From Wurfbainia villosa (lineage: Eukaryota; Streptophyta; Magnoliopsida; Zingiberales; Zingiberaceae), in contig CM045987.1 in NCBI GenBank assembly GCA_025175895.1, forward strand, positions 31,026,113 through 31,090,112: 64,000 bases of DNA. Direction: 5' to 3'. The notes under the pieces were generated by a model. That model worked only from the letters and a program-made list of their open reading frames with translations, was not told the DNA's origin and searched no databases. Shown here one piece after another: positions 36,609 to 49,052 of the stretch. The first letter of the stretch is position 1; every line of letters starts with the position of its first letter. Both the position numbers and the translations under genes were made by a program.

Positions 36609-37182
36609 TGTAGGATATTTGAAGCCACTAGAGGGGGGGGGGGGTGAATAGCGTTGTGATTGTTCGTTGATGGAATTCGATCCCATGTTCGTCTCTACAA
36701 TTTCGTTAGTACGCAGCGGAATAGTAATGAAAGCAATACCAAAACAATTAACAACCTGCAAACACAATTGTTTAACGTGGTTCGGAACCGAACGGTTCCT
36801 ACTCCACGGATCGGGTTCGTACGAACCCTAGCGATGCCAATCACACACCACTATAATAAACACTCCTTCTCGGAACAATCCGGAGGCGGAGAAACCTCGT
36901 ACAAGATGATTACAACAATAATCAAAAGCTACAAGCAAATACAATAAAATACAAAGCAAGACTAGTAAATAAAAACACTTTACAAATGCTCTTGAATGCT
37001 TGATCACTAGGTTGATCGAGTAGCACTTGGAGACCCTGAATTGCAGCAGCAACTCGTCCCAAATCGCCTCAAAGAACCATATCAATTTCCTCCATCACGA
37101 GCTCTTTATAAAGGTTCAACCTGTGCTGGAAAAAGTCGATCAGTCGACTGATGGGGACCATCAATCGACTGATGCCACTGTT
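36609..37182 (-). repeat. E4 3' LTR, first part (continues 46011-46865)
   Basis: Starts TGTAGGATATTTG, then a 12-G run (10 in the 5' LTR, 7 in E8). Split by E3 at the target CTGTT; the unbroken site is visible in the 5' LTR at about 51138 (GCCACTGTTGTCGTG). Confidence 0.92.
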
Positions 37183-38968
37183 TGTTGGGTTTCCGGCACC
37201 GCGGCGTGTGTGTGTTCGATCATGTTTCGTAAACATGAGCACAGCGGAAGCAATAAAAACAATAAATATTCCTATTTATTACAACACACACAACACACGC
37301 ATGCTTTTACAACAAGTGTAGACATAACCGTAAATTAAAATTGCAATAAAAGGAAATTAGACTACGTTATACCTTCCGTATGACGTGTAGCGGGAACGGC
37401 ATCAACCGGAACGATTCTCGTAAGAATCGTCTCTATCCGTATCCACGCCGAGCTCCTCGGGATGACTTCGCCAAGCCACGAGCTTCGTCTTCGTACGGGT
37501 TACTAGCCTCGTGTTGAAGACGACGTGATCGAGAGATGATCACGGTCCGAATCCAAATTCGGACCTAAAACAAGTCCTCAAGACTTGCTTCTCCGGAGAG
37601 GTATTCGTCAACCGATTGACGAATCCTTCGTCCTCCACCTCAGAGGATTACCGGAGATCAAATCCCCGGTATGTTAGCCGCTGTCGGAGCACTAACCGTC
37701 GTCCAAACGACGCTCCGACGAGGAGGAGAAGCTGCTGTCCAGAAAACTGGACAGCTTGGTGGAGGAGATAGGCGCCGCCAAAACCAAGGAAGCAAAGTGC
37801 TCACCTTGATGCCAAACCTAAGCAACACGGGCGCGGTTGGAGGACCTTAGGGCTGGGCACGCGGCTTGGAGTTAGGCGCCGAATAGGAGAGGGAGGGTTG
37901 GCGGCAACTCAATGATTAGGTTTAGGTTAGGGTTTAATCCCTATTTTATAGAGAACTAATTCTCTTAATGGTTAATGGATCATATCCATAAAGCCCGTTA
38001 ACCCGCTCCATTAAGATAAGTTAAAATAAACCAAACCATGATGGTTTATTTTAAGTTAAAACGAACCGAACCAACCTTTGGTTCATTCGTTTAATATAAA
38101 CCAAACCCTTTGGTTTATTCTCATCCATTGGATTAGAACCAAACCATTTTGGTCCATCCATTATGTCTTCATAAGACACTGCCCATCCACGCTTCCATTG
38201 CGACTGAAACAATTTCATGCTCGCTTTATGTTTGGTCCAACCAAACATAGTTTCTCTCGGTCTGAGAATCTCATTCTCAAGCTCGTTTTAAATCCTTTGG
38301 ATTACACTCGTTGTGCGTGTGACCAAATAGGTTCTCGGTTTATGTTGGCCGTCTATAATTAACCATTAATTATAGAACAATCATGAGTGGCACCTAGTAG
38401 TACATCATGATCCCCAATTAACCGAAAAGATCAACGGTTGATCCAGAACTATTTCTGAAACCCTTCAGCAGCTCGAATGAATCGTGCCCCATTCCCTTCA
38501 CTCATCTTATACCACCTTATACTCTAATCATCCGGTCCACATCTAGATGTTCTTAAGATGTCACATATCTCCATGATCAAGATGACTAATACCGAAGGAA
38601 CATCTCCCAAGAAGAACTAAGGAGTGGTGAATCCTTTATAGGCTATTCAAACACCTTCGATCACTTCGACTTATACCCAATCATCCCGGGTCCACATCTC
38701 CTTAGAGATGTTTGCTTAAGATGTCAAAGCATAAGTCTCTATGATCAAGATGACTTGAATACCGCAATCATTCGGATATACTCACTAGTTGTGATCCAAT
38801 CACAAATTCTCTCATGCTGTGAATCGTATCGTGGACATTCAGTAAATGAGTTTAAGATCCAATCAAATACATAAAATATGTATACTCAAATAGTGAATCT
38901 TCATTTATCATATAAATGGTTCATACATAAGGCGATTGCCTTAGGACATCTCTCATATATTACTAACA
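37183..38968 (-). repeat. E3 3' LTR, rearranged (1786 bp)
   Basis: TGTTGGGTTTCCGG to TTACTAACA. Compared with the 5' LTR it lacks two blocks, and 38515-38620 reads like a shredded copy of the segment that follows it. Minus-strand TATA at 37950-37943. Confidence 0.88.
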
Positions 38969-38982
38969 GACTCCCACTTGGC

Positions 38983-41900
38983 CTAATGCCAATCGCTACG
39001 GTATCCAATACCATAGTCTCTAACATGACCCTCAAACTTGCTTTGAGGTAATGCTTTAGTCAAGGGATCCGCTAAGTTCCTTTCAGTGGGAATTTTCTCG
39101 ATTTGTATTTCGTTCCTACTGATGATCTCTCTGATAAGATGATAGCGGCGAAGCACATGTTTGGATCATTGATGAGACCACATCAAGAGATGAACTTTGA
39201 TCCAAACCGCTTCCTTTCTTTGCTTCAAAGGCTGCAATGTATTCTCGCCTTAGTGGCGAGAATCCGCTATAGTGTCAAGCTTGGAACCTTTCCAACTTAT
39301 TGCGCCTCCATTCGGGTGAATACATACCCGGCCGAGACATGGAATCATCCTTATGCGTCTGCGGTCGCATCCGTATACCCACATATCACCACGTACCCTT
39401 CTCCATATATTAGGAACACATCCTTAGTTCTTCTCAAGTACTTAAGGATCGTCTTATTAGCCCAATTGATCCATTCCTGGATCAGACTGGTATCTGCTCG
39501 TGACACTCAGAGCATACGATACATCGGGCCTCGTACATAACATTGCATACATGATAGATCCTATTGCGGATGCATAGGGAATCTTACTCATGCAAAATCC
39601 TCTTCTTCGTGGCGGACACATAGACTTGAAAGGTGTACCCCATGCCCGATGGGCGAAGATAACCTTTCTTGGATTCCGACATGCTAAACCTCTTTAGCAC
39701 TCGGTCCTATATAGGCGAAAGACCAAGCAACCGCTTCGATCTATCTCTATAGATCTTAATCCCAAGGATGTAGGTTGCTTCTCCTGTGTCTTTCATGGAG
39801 AATGTCTTGGATAACCAAACCTTACTCGAAGATGGACACATCGTTTCCTATAAGTAATATGTCATCGACATACAATACTAGGAACACGACTGCACTCCCA
39901 CTAACCTTCTTGTACACACAAGGTTCGTCTGGATTTTGTGAGAAATCAAACCTTTTGATCGTCTCATCAAAACGGATATTCCAACTCCTGGATGCTTGCT
40001 TCAATCCATAAATGGATCGTCGCAATTTGCATACTTTGGTTTTATCAACCGATGTGAAACCCTCTGTATCATATACACGCCTCGAGCGTTTCCATTAAGG
40101 AAAGCTGTTTTCACATCCATCCGCCATATCTCATAATCATAATGAGCCGCTATGGCCAGAGCATCCGAATGGATTTAAGCATAGCTACGTAATAGGTTTC
40201 GTCATAATCAACACCTTGCTTTTGACGATATCCTTTCGCCACCAATCTAGCCTTATAGGTAATCACATTACCATCCATGTCGGTTTTCTTCTTGAAAACC
40301 CACTTGCACCCTATAGGCTTTATGCCTTGGTGGGTCAACCAAGTTCCAAACTTGGTTTTCGTACATGGAATCCATTTCCGACTTCATGGCACCAAGCCAC
40401 TTATCCCTTTCTCGAACTTGTCGACTTCTTCATAACTGTAGGCTCTCATCATCAATGAGTAACACGCCGCTCGATTCGCTACGAGAAATCCATATCTCTC
40501 AGAATATTGCGTGTTCTACCGTGATCTACGAAGATGTGGTGTTACAATAGGTCCAAATTGATTGCTCATCACTATGAGTTGTCAGTTGTGCTTCACCGTA
40601 TCTCATTAATGTCTATTTGAGTCTCTCGAGCCTCCTCAAGCTCGACGACACTCCCATCGCTTTTCTTGCAAGAGAAACTCTTTCTCTAGAAACACGATGC
40701 CTTGAAACAAACACCTTTTGTTCCACGGGATGATAGAATTGGTAACCTTGTTTCCTTAGGGTATCCAATAAATAGACATTTATCGACTTAGCATCCAATT
40801 TGTGTCCGATACACCGCTTCACATAAGGTGACAACCCCATATCTTCAAGTAAGATACATGAGGTTTCTTACCATTCCATATCTCATATGGAGTAGTTGAG
40901 ACTACCTTGGTAGGCATTCTGCTTAACAAGTAAACAAATGCAAGTGCATAACCCCAAAAGGACTTGGGAAGAGCATGATTCATCATTGACTGACCATGTC
41001 CAACAAGGTCGATTACGCCTCTCGGATACACCATTATCTGTGGTGTATATGGCGGAGTCCATTGAGACAATATGTCATTGTCTCTTAGATAATCAAGAAA
41101 CTCTTGACTTAAGTATTCACCACCTCGATCCGATCAAGTATTTTAATACTTTGTCATGTTGTTTCTCTACTTCATTTCTGAATTCTTTGAACCTTTCAAA
41201 GGCTTGGACTTGTGTTTCATCAAGAACACATACCCAAACCGTGAGTGATCATCGGTGAAGGTAATGAAGTAGCTATAGCCTCCTAATGCTTGAGTTGACA
41301 TAGGTCCACATACATCGCATGTACTAAACCTAGTAACTCTCCCACTGCTCACCTTTCCAAGAAAGGTAACTTAGTCATCTTGCCTTTTAAGCATGATTCG
41401 CATGTATCGTATGAATCCAATTCAACGATTCCGAATTCCACATCGGTGTAATTCGGACATGCGCTTGCTTACATGGCCAAGACGACAATGCCACATGTAG
41501 GAGTCTATTTGATTATCCTTTCGAGCACGCTTGTTGCTCGCCGATATTGAAAATGTCACCGGATACGCCCAACGATAAACACCATTGCTTAAAGTTCCAA
41601 TCCATAAAGAACTCCATTCAAAGTTATGTAACAACAATTGTTACTAAAAGTCAAATGGTACCCATTTCTATTTAAACAAGAAATAGAAATGATGTTCTTT
41701 ATCAACGAAGGAACATAAAAGCAATTGTCCGTTCTAAGACAAGTCCTACAGGAGTTCCAACAAATACGTTCAGATGGCGAGTGCAAAGAACTTGCTCCAT
41801 TCCCAACACGTAAATTTGACTCTCCTTGACGAAGTCTTCTTCTATTCCTTAGCCCATGTATGTCATTACATATATGTGAGCCACACCTGATCCAATACCC

Positions 41901-42589
41901 AAGTGTCTAAGGAAATAGAATGACAATCAATAAAGAAGATTTCTGAAGAAGATGGGCATCCGATGCCTTATCCTTCTTCACGGACTCAAGATAAATCTTG
42001 CACTTTCTTCGCAAATGACTCTCCTTGCCATAATGATGGCAAGTTTCCTTTTGTGCTAGTTCTACCTTCTTAGCCCTTCTCTTCTTTCCCTTCTGCTGTT
42101 CCTTTGACTTCCTCTTAGAACCTTTCTTCGAGGAATCAACTAACAGCACCGTCCCCTGCTCATGCTTCTCAGAAGACTCCACAGTCTTCAGCATATTGAG
42201 CAGTACCACAGATAAACCTCCTAGCATCTCAGAGGTGAAGAGGAGCTTTGAGACTTCGAACCTTTCGAATCTCACTTGCTCATCAACCAACTCACAAAGA
42301 TGAAGGACTACGATATGAGCATCCATATGCTCATGCTGTTTTCGTAGCTTGGGTTCCATCATGGCTAGCATGATGCAACTCATTTGTTCAGAATCACTCA
42401 CATGTTTCTGATTGGCCAACAATTGGTCCAGAGTTGCATTGTCACTAGGATGGGCGGGAAGAGGCGCTTCGAGGACATACGCAAGCTTTTCCACCTTGAG
42501 AACAATTCTCAAGTTTCTAAGCTAGTCCAAGAAGTTCGGCCTACCAATTTATTTGAATCCAAAATGGAACGCAAATTCAAACACATCAT
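38983..42589 (-). pseudogene. E3 gag-pol polyprotein, multiply frameshifted
   Basis: The start ATG is at 42589 (MMCLNLRS). Gag frame 42512-41907 includes a zinc-knuckle remnant CHHYGKESHLRRKC, where the second Cys is Tyr. Protease and pre-integrase pieces are in 41950-41420, integrase pieces 41352-40819 (TDDHSRFGYVFLMKHKS), RT pieces 40338-39822 with YVDDILLIGNDV, and RNase H remnants 39420-39130. The stop after SDWH in sister copies maps to 38985-38983. Indels are typically 1-3 bases, and part of RNase H is missing. Domain order is that of family A. Confidence 0.85.
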
Positions 42590-43854
42590 GATCAATATAT
42601 TAACTTAGAAATACAAAACGAGCATATATGAGAAAGATGATTTTAAAATGCATCAATATACATTTATAAATCCCATTCATTTTTCGAATTTCAAAACCCC
42701 AAAATCACTTCGGGAGATTGTAGGTCCATCTCCGAATGGGTTGATATCCATCATAGTTATGAACAACCTTGGAGAGAGTCCAACAAGCCATTCATAACTA
42801 CGACGGTAGGTATCATCTATACCGATTGCATATCACGTATATGCAACTATCACAATGTGCTATCAACTAATTGAATGTTCACACATACATCGGGTTGTTA
42901 ACACATTAACAAGTATGCATCATATGCATAGCACCCAACTTCACCTCCCTTTACATCGACCTTGAGAGAGTCCAACAAGCCGATCGTGTTAAAGCCAACC
43001 CATTAATCGACATAGTTTTAATATGGTTAGAGCGCATTCAACCAATTAGCCCAGCTTGGAGAGAGTCCAACAACCAAAGCTAACGATTGACCTCGACTCT
43101 ACCATATTAGTATTAAACTATTCCATGGTTTGAACATATTCGGTTCGAGCCGGGCTTGAGAGAGTCCAACAACCCAAACAAGAAACAGAACTCTCGTTCT
43201 AACCATATTAATGGAAGGTGTAGGCTTTAATATTGATTAAGGGTTTTTATGTCTCATCCTCTTTGCATGCAAATAACTATTATCTACATGGCATGGCATA
43301 CATGGCATACATCTACATGTCACGACACGCATGGCATAATGTTATGCATCTAATGCAATTACATGGCATACAATTATGTCATGTTTATAATTTCCTTATA
43401 TGTCATAACTATTTATGGAAATAAAATATGTTTAAGATTTGATTCTCCAAATCAAATCATAATTAAATTAGGAAACAAATTTCCAAATCTAATCACATAT
43501 TTTATTCATGGAATTATTTGATTAAGGAAAATCTATTTAGGAAACCAATTTCCTAAATCATTAAAACTACTTATGGAAATAAAATATTTTAAGATTTGAT
43601 TTCAAATCAAATCATGATTAAATTAGGAAACAAATTTCCAGAATCTAATCAAATATTTTATTTATGGAAAATATCAATTTCCATAAATACTTCCAACTTT
43701 CCAAAAGTGGAAGATTTCCATAAATACTTCTAGACTTTCCAAAATTGAAAAATTTCCATAAATACTTCTAAATTTCCAAAATTTAGAAAACTTCCAGAAA
43801 TACATTATGACTATCGCAAAACCATTTTTACGATTATGTCGAAACACAACCTGG
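42590..43854 (-). other. E3 untranslated leader
   Basis: No coding sequence. Hairpin module copies at 43155-43172, 43055-43073, 42961-42978 and 42768-42786; two of them have lost one G. The long outer arms TAGTTATGAA / TTCATAACTA of the gag-proximal copy are intact around 42754-42800. AT-rich tandem repeats lie at about 43390-43810. Confidence 0.8.
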
Positions 43855-43866
43855 GCTCTGATACGA
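43855..43866 (-). other. Primer-binding site of E3, one change
   Basis: GCTCTGATACGA: 11 of 12 match to the tRNA-iMet complement; 1 bp from the LTR. Confidence 0.85.
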
Positions 43867-43867
43867 C

Positions 43868-46005
43868 TGTTGGGTGTCCGGCACCGCGGCGTGTGTGTGT
43901 TCGATCATGTTTCGTAAACATGAGCACAGCGGAAGCAATTAAAAATAATAAATACTCCTATTTATTACAACACACACAACACACGCATGCTATTACAACA
44001 AGTGTAGACATAACCGTAAATTAAAATTGCAATAAAAGGAAATTAAACTACGTTATACCTTCCGTATGACGTGTAGCGGGAACGGCATCAACCGGAACGA
44101 TTCTCGTAAGAATCGTCTCTATCCGTATCCACGCCGAGCTCCTCGGGATGACTTCGCCAAGCCACGAGCTTCGTCTTCATACGGGTTACTAGCCTCGTGT
44201 TGAAGACGACGTGATCGAGAGATGATCACGGTCCGAATCCAAATTCGGACCTAAAACAAGTCCTCAAGACTTGCTTCTCCGGAGAGGTATTCACAACCGA
44301 TTGACGAATCCTTCGCCTCCTCCACTCAGAGGATTACCGGAGATCAAATCCCGGTATGTTAGCCGCTGTCGGAGCACTAACCGCCGCCTAAACGACGCCC
44401 GACGAGGAGAAGAAGCTGTCCAGAAAACTGGACAGCTTGGTGGAGGAGTAGGCGCCGCCAAAACCAAGGAAGCAAAGTGCTCACCTTGATGCCAAACCTA
44501 AGGAGATCACGGAACTCTTCGGCAGCAGCTCACCGGGCCGAAAGGGGCAAGGGGCTTTGGCAGCCGGCTCAATGAAGGTTGGCGGCAGCTTGGGTTAGCC
44601 CTATTTTATAGAGAACTAATTCTCTTAATGGTTAATGGATCATATCCATAAAGCCCGTTAACCGCTCCATTAAGATAAGTTAAAATAAACCAAACCATGA
44701 TGGTTTATTTTAAGTTAAAACGAACCGAACCAACCTTTGGTTCATTCGTTTAATATAAACCAAACCCTTTGGTTTATTCTCATCCATTGGATTAGAACCA
44801 AACCATTTTGGTCCATCCATTATGTCTTCATAAGACACGGCCCATCCACGCTTCCATTGCGACTGAAACAATTTCATGCTGCAAGCTTTATGTTTGAGTC
44901 CAACCAAACATGAGTGTCTCTCGATGCGAGAATCTCATTCTCAAGCTCGTTTTAAATCCTTTGGATTACACTCGTTGTGCGTGTGACCAAATAGGTTCTC
45001 GGTTTATGTTGGCCGTCTATAATTAACCATTAATTATAGAACGATCATGAGTGGCACCTAGTAGTACATCATGATCCCCAATTAACCGAAAAAATCAACG
45101 GTTGATCCAGAACTATTTCTGAAACCCTTCAGCAGCTCGAATGATTCGTGCCCCATTCCCTTCACTCATCTTATACCCACTTGGTTCAGGACATGGTCTA
45201 TTGTGTCAGTCCCCACTAGGCTGACTACGTCACACCTAGCCCAAGTATCATTTCCTCGTCCTACGGATTCTAGTTACTCCACATGTATCGAAGAGTACCT
45301 TACTCTAAACATGTATTGCTTTGGCCAAAGACTTTAGTAACAATCCGACGAGAGGCCATAGGTATACATCTCCTCGCAAGGAGTGGTGAATCCTTTATAG
45401 GCTATTCAAACACCTTCGATCACTTCGACTTATACCCAATCATCCCGGGTCCACATCTCCTTAGAGATGTTTGCTTAAGATGTCAAAGCATAAGTCTCTA
45501 TGATCAAGATGACTTGAATACCGCAAGTCAAAGGAACATCGCACTTAAGCCACAGTAAGAACTTCATTGACATATCTATATATCACGAGAAAACCATATG
45601 AAGTCTTACGGTTGGTCACTCCAATGAACTAGTTACCATAACTAGCATCCACGATTAACTCCGGACATCACTATGTCTCCAGCCAGTGAGAATCAGCTGC
45701 TTGGATACACCAAGGAGTATACCTCGTGCTAGTCTCGACAGAATTGATGGTGTCCAAATCCATCAATTCATTGACTAGGGATAATTCCGATATATCACAA
45801 TTACACATGTAGAGATACTCACTAGTTGTGATCCAATCACAAATTCTCTCATGCTGTGAATCGTATCGTGGACATTCAGTAAATGAGTTTAAGATCCAAT
45901 CAAATACATAAAATATGTATACTCAAATAGTGAATCTTCATTTATCATATAAATGGTTCATACATAAGGCGATTGCCTTAGGACATCTCTCATATATTAC
46001 TAACA
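43868..46005 (-). repeat. E3 5' LTR (family A, 2138 bp)
   Basis: TGTTGGGTGTCCGG to TTACTAACA. Minus-strand TATA at 44610-44603; the GTCCAG / CTGGAC hairpin is near 44410-44440. Confidence 0.92.
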
Positions 46006-46010
46006 CTGTT

Positions 46011-46865
46011 GTCGTGAGACAACGGCTAGATCCATGCTGGATAAGTCCAACGGATCTACCATCAGTCGACTGATCATACCCATCAATCGACTGATGGAGT
46101 CCTCACACGACCAGTCGAGTCTCGACTTCATTCTGTGGCCGATTTCTTGAGCACCAGTCGACTGATCACACGATCAGTCGACTGCTCGAGCCATCAGTCG
46201 ACTGCCCACCTCTGGCAATCGACTGCTAGGCCACTTCCCATAGTCAAACCCTAGTTGACTCAGTCCAGTCGACTGCCACATGGCACCAGTCGACTGACAC
46301 ACCTTAAACATGAGGTTTTAGCCCAAGTATGGTTCCCCCATACTTGCTAGACCACCCTTAGCCTAGACCTAAGCCTTCTAGCCACCTCCATCAGCCTCAC
46401 ACCTCTCGGATCCCTCCAAGTCATCCATGACTTGTTCATCCATCGCGCTAGCCTTCAGGTGCTTCCATCGGCTGTGTCATGCTAACGGTGTCTACACCGC
46501 CAAGGCACATTGGACTTATGCCGCCAAGACTCCGCTTGGACTTTACGTCGCCAACCATTGGACTTATGCTGCCAAGACTCCCGCTTGGACTTTACGCCAC
46601 CAATATCAAACCCTTGGACTTCTCAAATGCCAAGGCTCATGCTTGGACTTTCCCTTGCCAACCCATGTTGGACTTTTCATGCCAAGACCCATGCTTGGAC
46701 TTTACCAAATGCCAAGTGTCCCACTTGGACTTTCCATGCCAAGTACCCAAGACTTGGACTTTCCCACGACAATTATATTGTCATATGTTTTTGTCGAACA
46801 TCAAAACATCACTCGAGTCAAACTCGAGTCCTGGTCAATCGTGACCTGGGCCGATTGCACCAACA
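46011..46865 (-). repeat. E4 3' LTR, remainder after E3
   Basis: Continues GTCGTGAGACAACGG. Holds the GTCGAC palindrome array (46065-46300) and the CTTGGACTTT array (46490-46770), then ends GATTGCACCAACA. Repeat-derived frames at 46427-46888 are not genes. Confidence 0.9.
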
Positions 46866-48768
46866 ATCTCCCCCTTTTTGATGTTTGACAAAAACCAAAC
46901 AAAACATTGAGTTAGAACACTAACTCAAATCCCTTACCAATTATCCCAAATTGGTAATCTTAAACATTCTCCAAATATTCTCCCCCAAACATTCTCCCCC
47001 TTTTTGACTAACATCAAAAGGTCTTCTCTCCAAGGAGGTCAATGTCTCATGTCCCAATGAGATCTTACAATCTCCCCCTTGGTTTAAAAATACCTAGGAT
47101 ACCTACCATCTTCCTAGTGATAAGTCTCATATCACTCAAGAGAGACAATCCTATTTACTCTCCCAATTTCCAAATTGAGTATCAAAAACCCATCAATTTT
47201 CCCAATTGATGATACTCTCCCAATAACTTCTTCTCTCCAAGGAGAAAAATACATCCATCATCCCAAGATGGATACCTCCCCCTAAAGGCTTGCTCCCCCT
47301 TGACCATTCCACCAACAATGTCCTTGGGAAGTCCCTAAGCCAATAGGAACTCTAAGCCATCAAAATTAAGGTGAGAAATTCAACATTGAACTTTCCAACA
47401 CCTTAAAATTAATACAAACCCTAAACATCTTTCCTAATCCATATCCAATGGATTTTCACTCTTCATCATGCTTCCCAAAGCATATCCTAGGGTTAGGAGT
47501 GGTTAAGGACCTTAACCGCAGCTGAAATCGGGTTAAACACCCTTGGTTACCCTGAAATCAGGCTATCAGTTGAGTGATTTAGAGATCAGTCGACTGACAC
47601 ACTCATCAATAGACTGCCACCCAGGTGCAGTCGACTGATTACTGAAAATCTCGATTTTCAGTTATCAGAAACAAGGTTTGAAAAATCATAACTAATTATA
47701 CGTATATCGAAAAATCATGAAATTTGATACGTATAATACTTATGACCAATACAATGGGTGAAAAATGTTTGAAAAATATTTTACCCATAAAATAGCAAAA
47801 TTGATACAAAATCCAAGAGTGACTAAAAACTTTAAAGTTTAAGCTCACTCTGTATCAATCTCATCAATGGTGATTGCTATCAAAAGATAGACTTCACCAA
47901 GGTTTTTCAAAATGATTTTAAAATGTTTTTAAAACCCTATTTTGGATCATATTCCTTGGACTCTATGTACATGACTTGTACACAAGCTTTCCTAATGATC
48001 CACATGTTGAGTTAAGATGAGTTTGGGTTCAACTAGATGCAAAAACTATGCACCTTGAACTTAACTCATATCCTAGCATCTCACATGTATCTAGGGTGTA
48101 TAAATACACATACATGTCAATTGGATGTGAGATGCGGGTTTTGGTTCATTTAATATAGGGTTTCATGCATTTCCTAGGTAACCCTACTTGATTCCCTTAT
48201 AAATGAGACTTCAAGTCAAGCCATTGTCCTTAGTTCAATTTTAACCAATTTAATGCATGAAATGATCATGGCATAAAGATAGCAATAATTAAGCATGACC
48301 AATGATCATGATGTCATGACATATGATAAAATCTAAAAGCACATGACATTTAAAACCTTAATCCTAAAACATGAACATGACATATACAATGAATAAAAGT
48401 AAGCATGATGTCATGACATGTTATATGGCAAGCAAAGCATGACATATAAAATATATAGGTATAATAATACCTAAATCTTAATATTAATTGCCATTTGATA
48501 TAATTCATCATATTTTGCCATATTTCTACTTTTCTCCCAAGTGTGCCAAAAACCCAAAATGGCACACCAACCTCTAAACCTAAATTGTGCCAATTTGATC
48601 ATTTTATCAAACTTCTCAAATAATATTGGCACATCGTAAAATATTTTAGGATTAAGACTCAAATGTATTTCCAAGGTGACCCTAACCTTGAAAATAACCT
48701 AAAGTGTCACCTTTATCATGGTTGAGTTAACTACCCATCCAATCAAGGTTGGCACACCCTAACCCCAT
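46866..48768 (-). other. E4 internal non-coding region where pol is absent
   Basis: The purine tract AAAAAGGGGGAGAT (minus strand, 46879-46866) abuts the 3' LTR. More such tracts follow near 46985-47015, 47070 and 47275-47305. Two or three decayed GTCGAC words lie at 47580-47640. The rest is AT-rich with no copia pol motif on either strand. Confidence 0.75.
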
Positions 48769-48996
48769 CTAGCGTGAATCAATTACGCTCTTAGGAACCC
48801 AAAACCTATTTGATCTCCTAGGGTTAATTAGGTATTCGTTAGGGATAACCTCCCTAGATACCTTCCTAATGACCCTCCTAGGCTTGTTAGCCTTGGTCAT
48901 TATGGTCTTACCTAGATTGACTCTAGGGGTAACTCCCCTTGCAAGCTTCTTAGTGGCCACCCTAGGTTTCCTAGAAACCCTAGCCACTAGGCACAA
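48769..48996 (-). CDS. Basic tail peptide of family B (E4)
   Basis: Open 75-codon frame, Lys/Arg rich, with VIRKVSREVIPNEYLINP, SNRFWVPK, then a stop. It follows gag on the same strand and parallels 1488-1300 in E8. Its conservation suggests a former continuation of gag toward protease. Whether it is translated is unknown, and it could be a pseudogene. Confidence 0.4.
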   Translation of the reverse strand: MCLVARVSRKPRVATKKLARGVTPRVNLGKTIMTKANKPRRVIRKVSREVIPNEYLINPRRSNRFWVPKSVIDSR

Positions 48997-49052
48997 CCTT
49001 TGGTCAACCCTAGGGATGACTTCCCCATTGACCTTGGTCTTCCTAGACCTAG

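Larger units (their letters stand above)
37183..46005 (-). mobile_element. E3: family A copia retrotransposon, minus, inside E4's LTR
   Basis: 3' LTR 37183-38968, polypurine complement 38969-38979, gag-pol 38983-42589, leader to 43854, primer-binding site 43855-43866, 5' LTR 43868-46005. TSD CTGTT at 37178-37182 and 46006-46010. It is the innermost layer of the right nest, so the youngest there by position, yet its coding region is broken by many 1-3 base indels. Subtype shared with E1 (GTGTGTGTTCGATCATG near the LTR end). Confidence 0.94.

Noticed and set aside
36632..36645. G-quadruplex at the G-run
   Set aside because: A single G-run without the spaced runs needed for an intramolecular quadruplex; run length varies and may be a sequencing artefact.
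38051..38362. Recurrent 94-codon frame (MVHSF...) found in many copies, suggestive of an LTR-encoded protein
   Set aside because: Occurs because the LTRs are homologous. It starts in variable contexts, has no domain, and lies antisense to the transcribed strand in every copy.
46427..46888. Open frames of 120-150 codons with WTF/LDF repeats (also 51620-51976 and 4058-4339)
   Set aside because: By-products of the CTTGGACTTT repeat array, open in several frames at once, which points to repeat periodicity and not coding.
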